A stretch of 64,000 nucleotides of DNA. It comes from Bacteroidota bacterium (GTDB lineage Bacteria; Bacteroidota; Bacteroidia; Chitinophagales; Chitinophagaceae). Made by a program: the position numbers and the translations under genes. The stretch covers positions 186,001-250,000 of the forward strand of contig JAFDXN010000060.1 in NCBI GenBank assembly GCA_018267915.1. The letters are read 5' to 3'. Shown in pieces: positions 1 to 8,857 of this stretch. Numbering within the stretch: the stretch's first letter is position 1; each line of letters begins with the position of its first letter. A model generated the notes under the pieces. That model worked only from the letters and a program-made list of their open reading frames with translations. It was not told the DNA's origin and ran no database searches.

Positions 1-27
1 AAATAAAAGAATGTCTAAATAATGTAA

Positions 28-56
28 AAAAACCTAAAGGCATCCTTTAGGTTTTT
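28..56. terminator. Bidirectional hairpin terminator
   Basis: A perfect 13-bp stem (AAAAACCTAAAGG pairing with CCTTTAGGTTTTT) has a 3-nt CAT loop and A/T tails on both sides. It lies just past the 3' end of the minus-strand acyl-CoA dehydrogenase gene and probably ends that transcript. Confidence 0.8.
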
Positions 57-89
57 CAAATAATTTGTCCTTACTAAATCTACCGGGCA

Positions 90-1232
90 CTAATCATTAA
101 GGATCTCCCTGGAAATGACCAGTTTTTGAATCTCGGAAGTACCCTCGCCAATGGTGCATAGCTTGGAGTCGCGATAATATTTTTCTACCGGGAAATCTTT
201 GGTATAGCCATAGCCGCCGAATATCTGTACCGCCTCATTTGATATCTTCACGGCTATTTCAGACGCGTAGTATTTGGCCATGGCCGACTGTTTAGTCATC
301 TTTTCGCCGCGGTTTTTCAGATCTGCAGCCTGGTATATCAGCATTTCAGCTGCCTCGATCTGGGTAGCCATATCTGCCAGTTTGAAACCGATAGCCTGGA
401 AATTGGCGATGGGTTGATCGAACTGGTGGCGCTCTTTGGCATATTTCACACTTGCCTCGTAAGCGCCTTTGGCGATGCCAAGGGCTAACGCGGCAATAGA
501 AATGCGGCCACCGTCCAGTACTTTCATAGCTTGCCTGAAGCCATCGCCTACTTCGCCCATACGTTGCGCATCGCTGATGCGGCAATTGTCGAACACCAGT
601 TCGGCAGTCTCGCTGGCACGCATACCCAGTTTATTTTCCTTTTTACCGGCGCTAAATCCTTTTGTGCCACGCTCCACTATGAAGGCTGTAATATTACTTT
701 TGGTGCGTGGTTCACCGGTGCGGGCCAGCACAACGGCCACATCGCCGCTGATGCCGTGCGTTATCCAGTTTTTAGTGCCATTCAATATCCATTCATCGCC
801 ATCGCGCACTGCTGTGCAGCGCATATTGCCTGCATCGCTGCCAGTATTGGCTTCTGTAAGGCCCCAGGCGCCTATCCACTCGCCGCTCGCCAGTTTAGGC
901 AGGTATTTTCTTTTCTGCTCCTCTGTGCCGAAGTATAGTATATGCCCTGTGCAGAGCGAGTTGTGCGCGGCAGTAGAAAGGCCGATAGAACCGCAAACCT
1001 TTGCGATCTCGCTTATGACCGTAACGTACTCAAAGTAACCAAGTCCGCTGCCGCCATATTCCGATGGCACCAGCACACCCATCAGGCCCAGTTCGCCCAT
1101 CTTGTGGAAGAGGTCAACCGGAAATTTCTGGCTTTCATCCCAGTCCATCATCTGGGGGCGTATGTGCTTGTTCGCGAAGTCGCGCACCATTTCAGCTATT
1201 GACAGCTGCGTGTCCGTGTAATTAAAATCCAT
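90..1232 (-). CDS. Acyl-CoA dehydrogenase
   Basis: This is a 380-aa FAD flavoenzyme that introduces the alpha,beta double bond into acyl-CoA during fatty-acid or branched-chain degradation. The length is typical of soluble acyl-CoA dehydrogenases. The sequence shows the FAD/substrate signature GLTEANTGSD (about residues 124-133), NGTKNWITHG (about 151-160) and the C-terminal block FGGYGYTKDFPVEKYYRD. The motif IGEGTSEIQ near the C-terminus places the presumed catalytic base at Glu363. It is monocistronic: a hairpin terminator follows it and the next gene upstream is more than 100 bp away. Whether it prefers short-chain, isovaleryl or other acyl groups cannot be decided from the sequence alone. 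Confidence 0.93.
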   Translation of the reverse strand: MDFNYTDTQLSIAEMVRDFANKHIRPQMMDWDESQKFPVDLFHKMGELGLMGVLVPSEYGGSGLGYFEYVTVISEIAKVCGSIGLSTAAHNSLCTGHILYFGTEEQKRKYLPKLASGEWIGAWGLTEANTGSDAGNMRCTAVRDGDEWILNGTKNWITHGISGDVAVVLARTGEPRTKSNITAFIVERGTKGFSAGKKENKLGMRASETAELVFDNCRISDAQRMGEVGDGFRQAMKVLDGGRISIAALALGIAKGAYEASVKYAKERHQFDQPIANFQAIGFKLADMATQIEAAEMLIYQAADLKNRGEKMTKQSAMAKYYASEIAVKISNEAVQIFGGYGYTKDFPVEKYYRDSKLCTIGEGTSEIQKLVISREILND

Positions 1233-1333
1233 ATCGACAGTAAATACCCAAGGGGTAGCTTAAGGCGCAATTTTACAACAATTTTTTTTAACATAGACCA
1301 GCCTATCTTCAAGATACTTAAATCCTTGTGCAT

Positions 1334-1753
1334 TTAATGTGAGGCTTTTACAAGTTTGGTCTTGTTGCGTATCTCAGCCTTGGTCGCACCATTGAAATGA
1401 TATACCTGCCAGAGTTCGTCATAGCTTTTGAAGTGGCCCAACTGCCTGCGACGGTCAAGTATGCGGTGCGCAAGTTTGGCTCCTATCCCATCCAATGCCA
1501 CCAATGCCGCTGAATCGGCAGTGTTAATGTCTATTATGGTATCTGCAGGCATAGGCGGAGCATAATGTAACTGTTGCCGGCGTTCCCATGTCGAACCGAT
1601 TTGCCCCATGGTCACCTCACCGGGTTTTGTCGATGCGAAAAACTGTATCAATATTCTCACGCCTAGCAACAGCAGCAATAGTGAAAGCAATACTGCTATG
1701 CCGCTACGCTCGTAGCGGGTGAAACCAGTGTAGGCAGTCCAAAGCTTTTTCAT
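1334..1753 (-). CDS. Helix-hairpin-helix membrane protein (ComEA-like)
   Basis: This 139-aa protein has one N-terminal transmembrane helix (about residues 17-38) followed by a helix-hairpin-helix region containing DINTADSAALVALDGIGAKLAHRIL (quoted in part: INTADSAAL, GIGAKLAHRI). That arrangement resembles ComEA, the membrane-anchored DNA-binding protein of natural transformation, but Bacteroidota carry many such HhH proteins whose role is unproven. The start at 1753 has a near-consensus -7 box (TATCTTAG, 1759-1766) only 5 nt upstream, which suggests a very short leader. No other competence gene lies nearby, so a role in DNA uptake is inference only. Confidence 0.8.
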   Translation of the reverse strand: MKKLWTAYTGFTRYERSGIAVLLSLLLLLLGVRILIQFFASTKPGEVTMGQIGSTWERRQQLHYAPPMPADTIIDINTADSAALVALDGIGAKLAHRILDRRRQLGHFKSYDELWQVYHFNGATKAEIRNKTKLVKASH

Positions 1754-1829
1754 GCTTGCTAAGATAGCCCAATCGGTTGCCTGGTCAATACAATTAAGCT
1801 TATAACTTTTTATTAAGCATTCACGATAT

Positions 1830-1837
1830 TATCTTTG
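1830..1837 (+). promoter_or_regulatory. -7 box of eno promoter
   Basis: TATCTTTG matches the Bacteroidota -7 consensus TAnnTTTG exactly and lies 23 nt upstream of the eno start codon. I see no clear TTG at -33. Confidence 0.65.
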
Positions 1838-1860
1838 TGCCGTATTAAAAAAATATTTAC

Positions 1861-3150
1861 ATGAGTTTTATCAGCAGTATAGTAGCCCGACAGGTACTGG
1901 ACAGCCGGGGCAATCCGACAGTAGAAGCAGATGTATACACCAGCGATGGCTATATGGGCCGCGCGGCAGTGCCCAGCGGCGCCTCGACCGGTAAACATGA
2001 AGCTGTGGAACTGCGGGATGGCGTTAAGAAGGAGTATCAGGGAAAGGGGGTGCTGAAAGCTGTTGATAACGTGAATGAAAAAATAGCCGAAGAGTTATAT
2101 GGCTGGGACATAACCGACCAGCGGGGTCTGGATGCAGCAATGATCGAAATGGATGGTACTCCAAACAAAGGCAAGTTGGGTGCTAACGCAATACTGGCGG
2201 TAAGCATGGCGGCAGCCAAGGCGGCGGCACAGGCAACGGGCTTATCGTTATATAGGTATATAGGCGGGGCCAATGCTCGGACGCTACCCGTGCCTATGAT
2301 GAACATCCTGAACGGTGGGGCCCACGCGGATAACAAGATTGACTTCCAGGAATTCATGGTAGTGCCCGTTGGTGCTGAGAGTTTCAGTGAGGGTCTGCGT
2401 TGGGGAGTGGAAATATTTCACGAACTGAAGGCCGTGCTGAAAGCCAAGGGCTATTCAACCAACGTGGGTGATGAAGGCGGTTTTGCGCCCAATATCCAAA
2501 GCAATGAAGAAGCGATTGAGACTGTGCTGAAAGCGATAGAAAAGGCGGGCTACAAGCCCGGCAGCCAGGTAGCGATCGCGATGGATGCCGCCAATAGTGA
2601 GCTTTATAACGACAAGGACAAAAAGTATCATTTCCATAAGAGCAGCGGGGCAAAAATGACCAGCGACCAGATGGTGGAGCATTGGGTGAAGTGGTGTAAG
2701 AAATACCCGATAGTAAGCATAGAAGATGGCATGGCTGAGGACGACTGGAAAGGCTGGAAGGCGCTGACAGATGCGCTGGGCGGCAAAGTACAGTTGGTAG
2801 GCGACGATCTCTTTGTTACTAACGTGGCGCGCCTTGAACGCGGTATCAAAGAAAAGACTGCGAATGCACTGCTTGTGAAAGTGAACCAGATAGGTACACT
2901 CACGGAGACTATTGACGCTGTGACAATGGCGCAGGTGAACAGCTATAATACCGTAATGAGTCATCGTAGTGGTGAAACAGAGGATGCAACGATAGCCGAC
3001 CTTGCCGTGGCCCTTAATTGCGGACAGATAAAGACGGGGTCGGCAAGCCGCAGCGACCGCATGGCAAAGTATAACCAGTTGTTGAGGATAGAAGAAGAAC
3101 TGGGTGCTAATGCATACTACCCCGGGGAGGCACTCAGGTTCGGTAAGTAA
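1861..3150 (+). CDS. eno: Enolase (phosphopyruvate hydratase)
   Basis: Enolase converts 2-phosphoglycerate to phosphoenolpyruvate in glycolysis and gluconeogenesis, as a Mg-dependent cytosolic enzyme. The 429-aa length is standard. The catalytic residues are visible: GDEGGF with Glu205, the LLVKVNQ motif with Lys340, and SHRSGETEDA near residues 367-376. The N-terminal segment VLDSRGNPTVEADV is the usual family start, which supports the ATG at 1861. The gene has its own consensus promoter, and the small DivIC/FtsB-like gene follows 61 nt downstream, so the two may be cotranscribed to the terminator at 3520. Confidence 0.98.
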   Translation: MSFISSIVARQVLDSRGNPTVEADVYTSDGYMGRAAVPSGASTGKHEAVELRDGVKKEYQGKGVLKAVDNVNEKIAEELYGWDITDQRGLDAAMIEMDGTPNKGKLGANAILAVSMAAAKAAAQATGLSLYRYIGGANARTLPVPMMNILNGGAHADNKIDFQEFMVVPVGAESFSEGLRWGVEIFHELKAVLKAKGYSTNVGDEGGFAPNIQSNEEAIETVLKAIEKAGYKPGSQVAIAMDAANSELYNDKDKKYHFHKSSGAKMTSDQMVEHWVKWCKKYPIVSIEDGMAEDDWKGWKALTDALGGKVQLVGDDLFVTNVARLERGIKEKTANALLVKVNQIGTLTETIDAVTMAQVNSYNTVMSHRSGETEDATIADLAVALNCGQIKTGSASRSDRMAKYNQLLRIEEELGANAYYPGEALRFGK

Positions 3151-3211
3151 AATGTGGATATGTGGAAAATATGAAAAGCCAGCCCCTATTGATAATAGTT
3201 AATTTTCGATC

Positions 3212-3502
3212 ATGAAAAAACTGCTGAGCATAGTAACCAATAAGTTTCTCGTTACGGCCGTTGTATTTGCGGTTTGGATGATCTTTTTTGATCAAAACGA
3301 TTACGAATCGCAAAAACAACGGAAGCAGGATTTGAAAACAGCCAATGACGGTATTGCTTACCTGAATAGCGAGGTCGGCAGGATGGAAAAAGAATATACT
3401 GAGATCACAACTGACCCGCAAAAGCTGGAGCAATATGCACGCGAACAATACAGGATGAAACGCGATAATGAAGACGTATACCTTGTAGAGCCTAAGAAAT
3501 AG
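3212..3502 (+). CDS. DivIC/FtsB-type septum formation initiator
   Basis: This is a 96-aa bitopic protein with a short cytoplasmic N-terminus, one transmembrane helix (about residues 10-28) and a charged coiled-coil region (about 30-65). It ends in a segment containing EQYARE and YRMKRDNEDVYLVE, typical of the septum formation initiator family (FtsB/DivIC). These proteins join the FtsL-FtsQ subcomplex of the division machinery. Linkage to enolase is common for FtsB-type genes in other bacteria and supports the call. It is followed at once by a strong bidirectional terminator. Confidence 0.88.
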   Translation: MKKLLSIVTNKFLVTAVVFAVWMIFFDQNDYESQKQRKQDLKTANDGIAYLNSEVGRMEKEYTEITTDPQKLEQYAREQYRMKRDNEDVYLVEPKK

Positions 3503-3519
3503 TAAGTACTCACATATAC

Positions 3520-3559
3520 AAAGAGCCGCCCTGCATATTACAGGGCGGCTCTTTTTTTT
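3520..3559. terminator. Bidirectional hairpin terminator
   Basis: AAGAGCCGCCCTG pairs with CAGGGCGGCTCTT around a 7-nt loop and is followed by a T8 tract. It separates the convergent DivIC/FtsB-like and proline dehydrogenase genes and can serve both. Confidence 0.9.
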
Positions 3560-3564
3560 GGCAG

Positions 3565-4740
3565 TCAGAGTTTTCTTCTTTTTATTTCCTTTCGTATCAA
3601 AGACAGCTCACGCGAAGTTTGACCAGATACTGAAGTGTTTTCCTGTGCGCGGCGCATCAGGTAGGGTATCACATCCTTCACCGGCCCATAGGGCAGGTAT
3701 TTTGCTACGTGATAGCCGCTATGCGCCAGGTTGAATGAAATGTTATCACTCATGCCGTAGAGCTGCGAAAAATAAACATGCGGGTGGTTCGCGGGGATGT
3801 TGTGCTCTTCCATATATTTTGCAGCCAGCATGCAGCTGTGTTCATTGTGTGTGCCGATGAACACAGCTATTTCCTTCAGGCGTTCAAGACAATATAATAC
3901 GCCTTCGTCATAGTCCCTGTCCGTGCTTACTTTATCCGGCTGTATTGGCGAGGGGTAGCCCATATCGGCGGCTCTTGCGCGTTCTTTTTCCATATAAGCG
4001 CCCCTAACCAGTTTTGCACCAAGCGTGTAGCCTCTTTCCATCGCTTTTTTATCTGAAGCCTGCAGGAATACGAGCCTGTCGTGCCGGTACATCTGGAAAG
4101 TATTAAAAACGGTAACCCTTTCTTTGTTGTACAGTTCCATCATGGCATCTGCCAGGTCATCTACGGGCTGCTGTATCCAGCTTTCTTCCGCATCCACCAG
4201 CACCATAATGTTGGCCCGGCAGGCTGCATCGCACACGCGCTTAATGCGTTCATATACACGCTGCCATTCCTGCTGTTCTGCATCGGTCAATGTCTCTCCG
4301 CTATGTATCTTCTCCAGCAAGGCAAAACGAGAAAAGCCCGTAACCTTTAAGCTGATAAATGGGATATTTTTTTGAGAGGCGGCGTAATTAATGGCCTTGA
4401 TGAATTCAGGAACTGCATGATCAAACTCGGCTTCTCCTTCCTTTCCTTCCACTCCATAGTCCAGTATCACGCCCACATGATATTTGGCCAATGTTGAAGC
4501 AGTGCGTGCAGCCTCCTCCATCGTTTCGCCACCGCAAAATTGCTGAAAGATGGTTTTTTTTATCAGGCCCTTTACCGGCAGTTTCCAGTCCATTGCCAGT
4601 TTTGTGGCGCCCATGCCGATCTTTGTAAGAAAGGGCGAATTCATGAAAGAAAATAAAAATTCGGCACGTTTTAATTCCTTGTCAGAGCGATATTCGAAAG
4701 CTATCGCAGTGTCGTCGAATTGAGGAAGCATAGTCTGCAT
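3565..4740 (-). CDS. Proline dehydrogenase
   Basis: This is an FAD-dependent monofunctional proline dehydrogenase (391 aa from the chosen start), which oxidizes L-proline to pyrroline-5-carboxylate. The TIM-barrel features are visible: the KLVRGAYMEKERA segment (substrate and FAD contacts), a GTHNE motif and the C-terminal VYFSQLYGMSDNISFNLA region (given in part). An in-frame ATG exists further upstream (4812), but a perfect -7 promoter box (4748-4755) sits inside that extension and 7 nt before the ATG at 4740, so I chose 4740. The resulting protein begins MQTMLPQFDDTAIAF, which fits the family's usual start. The partner P5C dehydrogenase is not in the window. Confidence 0.92.
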   Translation of the reverse strand: MQTMLPQFDDTAIAFEYRSDKELKRAEFLFSFMNSPFLTKIGMGATKLAMDWKLPVKGLIKKTIFQQFCGGETMEEAARTASTLAKYHVGVILDYGVEGKEGEAEFDHAVPEFIKAINYAASQKNIPFISLKVTGFSRFALLEKIHSGETLTDAEQQEWQRVYERIKRVCDAACRANIMVLVDAEESWIQQPVDDLADAMMELYNKERVTVFNTFQMYRHDRLVFLQASDKKAMERGYTLGAKLVRGAYMEKERARAADMGYPSPIQPDKVSTDRDYDEGVLYCLERLKEIAVFIGTHNEHSCMLAAKYMEEHNIPANHPHVYFSQLYGMSDNISFNLAHSGYHVAKYLPYGPVKDVIPYLMRRAQENTSVSGQTSRELSLIRKEIKRRKL

Positions 4741-4747
4741 TGGAGGG

Positions 4748-4755
4748 CAAAGGTA
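4748..4755 (-). promoter_or_regulatory. -7 box of proline dehydrogenase promoter
   Basis: TACCTTTG on the minus strand matches TAnnTTTG exactly. Only 7 nt separate it from the ATG at 4740, so the transcript would be leaderless or nearly so. It argues against the longer reading frame starting at 4812. Confidence 0.65.
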
Positions 4756-4889
4756 CTTGAGCATTTCGATGCGTGAAAGTGAGCGGGTGGGAAATTTAGA
4801 AATATCGCTCATTAATTGCGGGTTAATATTTGGGAGGGAGCATGAAATACATTAGCTTTACTCCAATATTAGCCTAAAACTGTTTTACA

Positions 4890-6731
4890 TTGAGACGATC
4901 GATTTTTCTTTTTGTTGCGGGCTTAGCTATACTCTATGCAAATGCAAAAGTTACAGCTGCACCCTTTTATACAGAGACATTCAACAGCGGTTTACCCTTG
5001 AATTGGTCGGTTGGCAGCGGGCCGGGCCTCAACGGCACTTGGAAGTGGTACGCTATGGGCCAACAATCCACATCGCTGAATGCGATAGGGGTTATTAACA
5101 CCAGCACGGGCTTCATGATCTACGATTCTGATTCCATAGGCACGGCAAACCCAGGCAAGGCCACAGAGGGCTGGCTGAAAAGCGCGGTCATCGATTGCTC
5201 TACTCATGGCAGCGTTGCGCTTACATTTGATGAGTACTTCAGGCGATACAGCGATTCGTGCTTTGTTGACGTGAGCACCAGCCCGGGCTTTGGCAATTAT
5301 ACCAGGTATCCTGTCAGTCCCAATAACACTTTGAACGGTAATGATTTCGTTCCGGGAAATCCCTACAATGTATTTCTTAACATAACTTCTGCTGCAGCCA
5401 ATCACAGTGCGGTGTATCTCAGGTTCTATTATTACGGACCAGTGGGCGGGGGCTATTCCTGGCAAATTGACAACCTCGCATTGACCGAGTTGCCCCCGGT
5501 AAATGTTTCGGTACATAACTCATTTATGTTCAATGATTCCGTGGGAGCACCGGGTTTTCACTCAACCATCGGCAACGTACCGCTGAAATTTGCTGACAGC
5601 GTAGCGCCGATGACTATGCTTGACAATAATGGCGCAAATGCACAGGCGGGATTCATGATCACAGCTAAGATATTTAAGGACAATGCCTTGGTTTATGCAG
5701 ATACGGTCACAGTCGATACGTTGCCCGTGTCTGCCAACGATTCGCTTTATGCGTTCTCTTATTTTCATCCTTCAGCCACCGGCACAGGCAGTTATTTCGC
5801 AGCATTCAACCTAAGTCTCCCCGGTAATGACAATACAGCCCAGGTAAATGATACGGTTCGGTTCTCGGTAGGGGATACGCTCTGGTCGCAGCATACGGAC
5901 AGCGGAATACACCCTTTTGTGATACACAAGCCAGCCTCGCAAGGCGAGGCCAGTTATTACCTGGGAACGCGTTTCGATGTTCCGAAAGGAGGTTCTGATA
6001 CGCTGTCGGGCATTAGTGTGGCCTTCGGTAGCGAAACGACACCGGGTACCGGTGTAAGGGTGCAGGTATACCGTTTGTCGGATACTATTCAGCAAGGCTG
6101 GATAAAAAAATACAAAACATGGGCTGTTAACTTGTCGGCTTCGGACATTTCGGGCATAGATTCGCCTGTGTACAAATTCATCTCTATGCAGCTCGACTCG
6201 GTTTATCCCATCGTTACTGAAGGCACCTGGGCTGCAGTGGTAACCCCTACGGGCGCGGTACCGGCTTCTGTTGCAACCGTGCTAACCTCAAACGCAAACC
6301 CGGCTACAGGATTTTCAGGATACTTCGGAGAAACGGACGTGTCGGCAAATGACGACAACTACAATTTTGGCGTGCTCAATCCATATACTGGTATTAGTTC
6401 CATACCGTTGATACGTCTTCATTTTTCTACCAATACCCAGGTATTGGGATTGGCCAAAATCACAGGAAATATCTCGACGGCCGAAGCCTATCCGAACCCT
6501 GCCAATGATATCATTCATGTTCCCCTTACGTTAAATAAAGAGGCGACCGTGAATATTACGGTGATGAATGCAATCGGGCAGGTAATAGCTACGCAGCGTT
6601 TAGGACGCCTCACTATTGGCCAACATGCGATGGCGGCATTCCCTGTCACAGGACTTCCTGACGGCACTTACTTCTATTCGATAGATACAGAAGGCGAGAT
6701 CAATACCGGTCGTTTTACGGTCAAGCACTAA
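4890..6731 (+). CDS. T9SS-sorted secreted protein with MAM/anchor-J-like N-domain
   Basis: This 613-aa secreted protein starts at a TTG codon (4890); no in-frame ATG precedes the signal peptide (about residues 1-24, ending near VTAAP). The mature N-terminus (FYTETFNSGLPLNW onward, about 26-200) resembles the choice-of-anchor J/MAM-like beta-sandwich domain. A middle beta-rich region follows. The C-terminus (about 530-613) contains AYPNPANDIIHV and ends in a GTYFYSI...TGRFTVK pattern, typical of the type A T9SS sorting domain. It is probably exported through the type IX system and attached to the cell surface or released. No enzymatic motif is visible, so its function is unknown; adhesion is a guess. 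Confidence 0.85.
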   Translation: MRRSIFLFVAGLAILYANAKVTAAPFYTETFNSGLPLNWSVGSGPGLNGTWKWYAMGQQSTSLNAIGVINTSTGFMIYDSDSIGTANPGKATEGWLKSAVIDCSTHGSVALTFDEYFRRYSDSCFVDVSTSPGFGNYTRYPVSPNNTLNGNDFVPGNPYNVFLNITSAAANHSAVYLRFYYYGPVGGGYSWQIDNLALTELPPVNVSVHNSFMFNDSVGAPGFHSTIGNVPLKFADSVAPMTMLDNNGANAQAGFMITAKIFKDNALVYADTVTVDTLPVSANDSLYAFSYFHPSATGTGSYFAAFNLSLPGNDNTAQVNDTVRFSVGDTLWSQHTDSGIHPFVIHKPASQGEASYYLGTRFDVPKGGSDTLSGISVAFGSETTPGTGVRVQVYRLSDTIQQGWIKKYKTWAVNLSASDISGIDSPVYKFISMQLDSVYPIVTEGTWAAVVTPTGAVPASVATVLTSNANPATGFSGYFGETDVSANDDNYNFGVLNPYTGISSIPLIRLHFSTNTQVLGLAKITGNISTAEAYPNPANDIIHVPLTLNKEATVNITVMNAIGQVIATQRLGRLTIGQHAMAAFPVTGLPDGTYFYSIDTEGEINTGRFTVKH

Positions 6732-6754
6732 TTAACCTAAGTCGTATAAATAAA

Positions 6755-6785
6755 GAGGGCGGTTGTTATCAACAACCGCCCTTAA
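6755..6785. terminator. Bidirectional hairpin terminator
   Basis: A perfect 11-bp stem (GGGCGGTTGTT/AACAACCGCCC) with an ATC loop lies between the convergent T9SS cargo and transketolase genes. Confidence 0.8.
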
Positions 6786-6800
6786 TTATCTATCATTGAT

Positions 6801-7643
6801 TCAATAGTCGCCAAGACTTGTAGCGGGCAAAATGTTCAGTGCTTCTTCCAGTTGTTTATCGCTAGGGGCTATCCCATGCCATTCGTGAGTGCCTTCCATA
6901 AATGGCACGCCCTTGCCCATGACGGTGTGCATCAGTATGCATATTGGCTTGCCTTTGCCTGTCGCTTCTTTAGCCGCATCCAGGGTTTGTATCACTTCGG
7001 CAATATTGTTCCCATCCATTTTCAGTACATGCCATCCGAAGGCCAGGAATTTTTCTTCCAGTGATCCGAGATTCATCACCTTATCGGTTGGCCCGTCGAT
7101 CTGCTGTCCATTTACATCAATGGTGGCTATCATATGGTCAAGCTTGTGATGAGCCGCAAACATGATAGCTTCCCAGTTCTGTCCTTCCTGGAGTTCTCCG
7201 TCGCCGTGCAGGGAGAACACGAAACGTGTATCATTATTCAAACGCTTCGCGACAGCCGCGCCGCAGGCCACACTCATTCCCTGGCCAAGCGATCCCGAGG
7301 CTATCCGCACGCCGGGCAGGTGTTCGTGCGTCGCAGGGTGCCCCTGCAGACGCGAATTGATCATACGGAATGTATTCAACTCGCTCACCGGGAAAAAGCC
7401 TGCCCGTGCCAGCACGCTGTAAAAGACGGGAGATATGTGGCCGTTAGACAGGAAAAATACATCCTCGCCGATACCGTCCATATTAAAATTGGTGCTGTAT
7501 TGCATGGTATGGAAATAAAGTGCAACCATGAAATCGGTGCAACCTAAGGAACCACCGGGGTGCCCGCTCTGCGGCGTATGCACCATCCGCACTATATCAC
7601 GACGCACTTGCGTGGCTATTTCCTGCAATTTGTTTATTTCCAT
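6801..7643 (-). CDS. Transketolase N-terminal subunit
   Basis: This 280-aa protein is the thiamine-diphosphate-binding half of a split transketolase, which transfers two-carbon ketol units in the pentose phosphate pathway. It carries SGHPGGSLG (about residues 26-34) and the ThDP/Mg motif GDGELQEGQNW (about 147-157), and it stops where a full-length enzyme (over 600 aa) would continue into the pyrimidine-binding domain. I chose the ATG at 7643, because the TTG-initiated extension to 7664 runs into a perfect -7 promoter box. The C-terminal subunit gene is usually adjacent but is absent here: the neighbours are a convergent T9SS cargo and divergent mutY. Confidence 0.9.
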   Translation of the reverse strand: MEINKLQEIATQVRRDIVRMVHTPQSGHPGGSLGCTDFMVALYFHTMQYSTNFNMDGIGEDVFFLSNGHISPVFYSVLARAGFFPVSELNTFRMINSRLQGHPATHEHLPGVRIASGSLGQGMSVACGAAVAKRLNNDTRFVFSLHGDGELQEGQNWEAIMFAAHHKLDHMIATIDVNGQQIDGPTDKVMNLGSLEEKFLAFGWHVLKMDGNNIAEVIQTLDAAKEATGKGKPICILMHTVMGKGVPFMEGTHEWHGIAPSDKQLEEALNILPATSLGDY

Positions 7644-7661
7644 ACCTCGAAAATTGTGCGG

Positions 7662-7669
7662 CAAAAGTA
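7662..7669 (-). promoter_or_regulatory. -7 box of transketolase subunit promoter
   Basis: TACTTTTG on the minus strand is a perfect TAnnTTTG match, 18 nt upstream of the ATG at 7643. It overlaps the alternative TTG start and so argues against it. Confidence 0.6.
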
Positions 7670-7735
7670 GTTTTTAAGCCTGAATTTTTATAAAAAAATA
7701 AAGATGCTGACGGTCATGGTGTAAATTACGCCGAA

Positions 7736-8812
7736 ATGAAAACCGACAGGGCGAAGGAAAAATTTTTCACGAAAAAGCTGATGGAGTGGCATGAAACGAC
7801 CAATGACCGCAGTTTGCCGTGGAAAGGAGAGAAGGACCCGTATAAAATATGGCTGTCGGAGATAATACTTCAACAAACCAGGGCGGAACAAGGCAAGCCT
7901 TACTACCTGAAATTCGTAGATGCATATCCTGGTGTAAGGCATCTGGCCGCCGCAGATGACGAGGCTGTGTTCAGGTTATGGCAGGGCTTAGGCTATTATA
8001 ACCGATGCAAAAATATGCTCGCAACGGCCCGATATATCGCGGAGGACCTATATGGCGAATTTCCCTGCACGTATGAAGGTCTGCTACGGTTGAAGGGCAT
8101 AGGCCCCTATACCGCTGCGGCTATAGGTTCATTCGCCTTCGGATTGCCCGTTGCTGTCGTAGACGGGAATGTGTACCGGGTATTGTCGCGGTACTTTGGC
8201 ATTGACACGCCATTTGATACAACAGAAGGCAAAAAAATTTTCTCTCTAAAAGCCGGCGCATTGCTCTATCGGGCCGATAGCGCAGGATACAACCAGGCGA
8301 TCATGGACCTCGGTGCTACCGTATGCACTCCCGCCGTTCCTGCTTGTGGTGGCTGCGTGCTGCAAAATAATTGCTTTGCATTTCAGCAAAATCTGATTGA
8401 CGTGCTTCCGGTGCGAAGTAAAAAAGTGAAGGTTAAGAAAAGGTATTTTCATTACATAGTACTTGCCGCAGGCGATAAGTTGTGGATGCGCCGGAGAGAA
8501 GGAAAGGACATATGGCAAAACCTGTATGAACCCTACCTGGTGGAAACACCAGAGGGAGCAGACCTGGCGGCACTGGACCGATACGAACTGTTCAGGACAC
8601 TTAATATTCCCGCCGGCGAACTGAAATTCGCCGGGCGCACATCGCAAAAGCTAACGCATCAAACGATCGAAGCGCAGTTTTATACCGCGAAGGTTACAAA
8701 GGGCTTTAAAATGCCAGCAAAAGACGGTGTATGGGTGCCACAGGGAGACCTTAAGAAACTGGCCTTCCCTAAGACCGTCCTTTCTTTTTTAGAAAAAAAA
8801 TTATACTTTTAG
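7736..8812 (+). CDS. mutY: A/G-specific adenine DNA glycosylase
   Basis: MutY removes adenine mispaired with 8-oxoguanine and so prevents G:C to T:A mutations. The 358-aa protein has the catalytic Glu42 in SEIILQQT, a helix-hairpin-helix LKGIGPYTAAAI (about residues 119-130), the catalytic Asp143 in VVDGNVYR, and a complete iron-sulfur loop Cys197-x6-Cys204-x2-Cys207-x5-Cys213. The C-terminal third (about 230-355) is the NUDIX-like 8-oxoG recognition domain. The ssb gene follows 45 nt downstream. The order mutY-ssb-gldE is well known in gliding Bacteroidota. Confidence 0.96.
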   Translation: MKTDRAKEKFFTKKLMEWHETTNDRSLPWKGEKDPYKIWLSEIILQQTRAEQGKPYYLKFVDAYPGVRHLAAADDEAVFRLWQGLGYYNRCKNMLATARYIAEDLYGEFPCTYEGLLRLKGIGPYTAAAIGSFAFGLPVAVVDGNVYRVLSRYFGIDTPFDTTEGKKIFSLKAGALLYRADSAGYNQAIMDLGATVCTPAVPACGGCVLQNNCFAFQQNLIDVLPVRSKKVKVKKRYFHYIVLAAGDKLWMRRREGKDIWQNLYEPYLVETPEGADLAALDRYELFRTLNIPAGELKFAGRTSQKLTHQTIEAQFYTAKVTKGFKMPAKDGVWVPQGDLKKLAFPKTVLSFLEKKLYF

Positions 8813-8857
8813 AAATCCAAAAGATATAAATTTAGCTTAATTGAAAAATCAGAACTC

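Noticed and set aside
4741..4812. Upstream start for proline dehydrogenase at 4812
   Set aside because: The promoter box at 4748-4755 lies inside this extension, and the family normally starts near the ATG at 4740.
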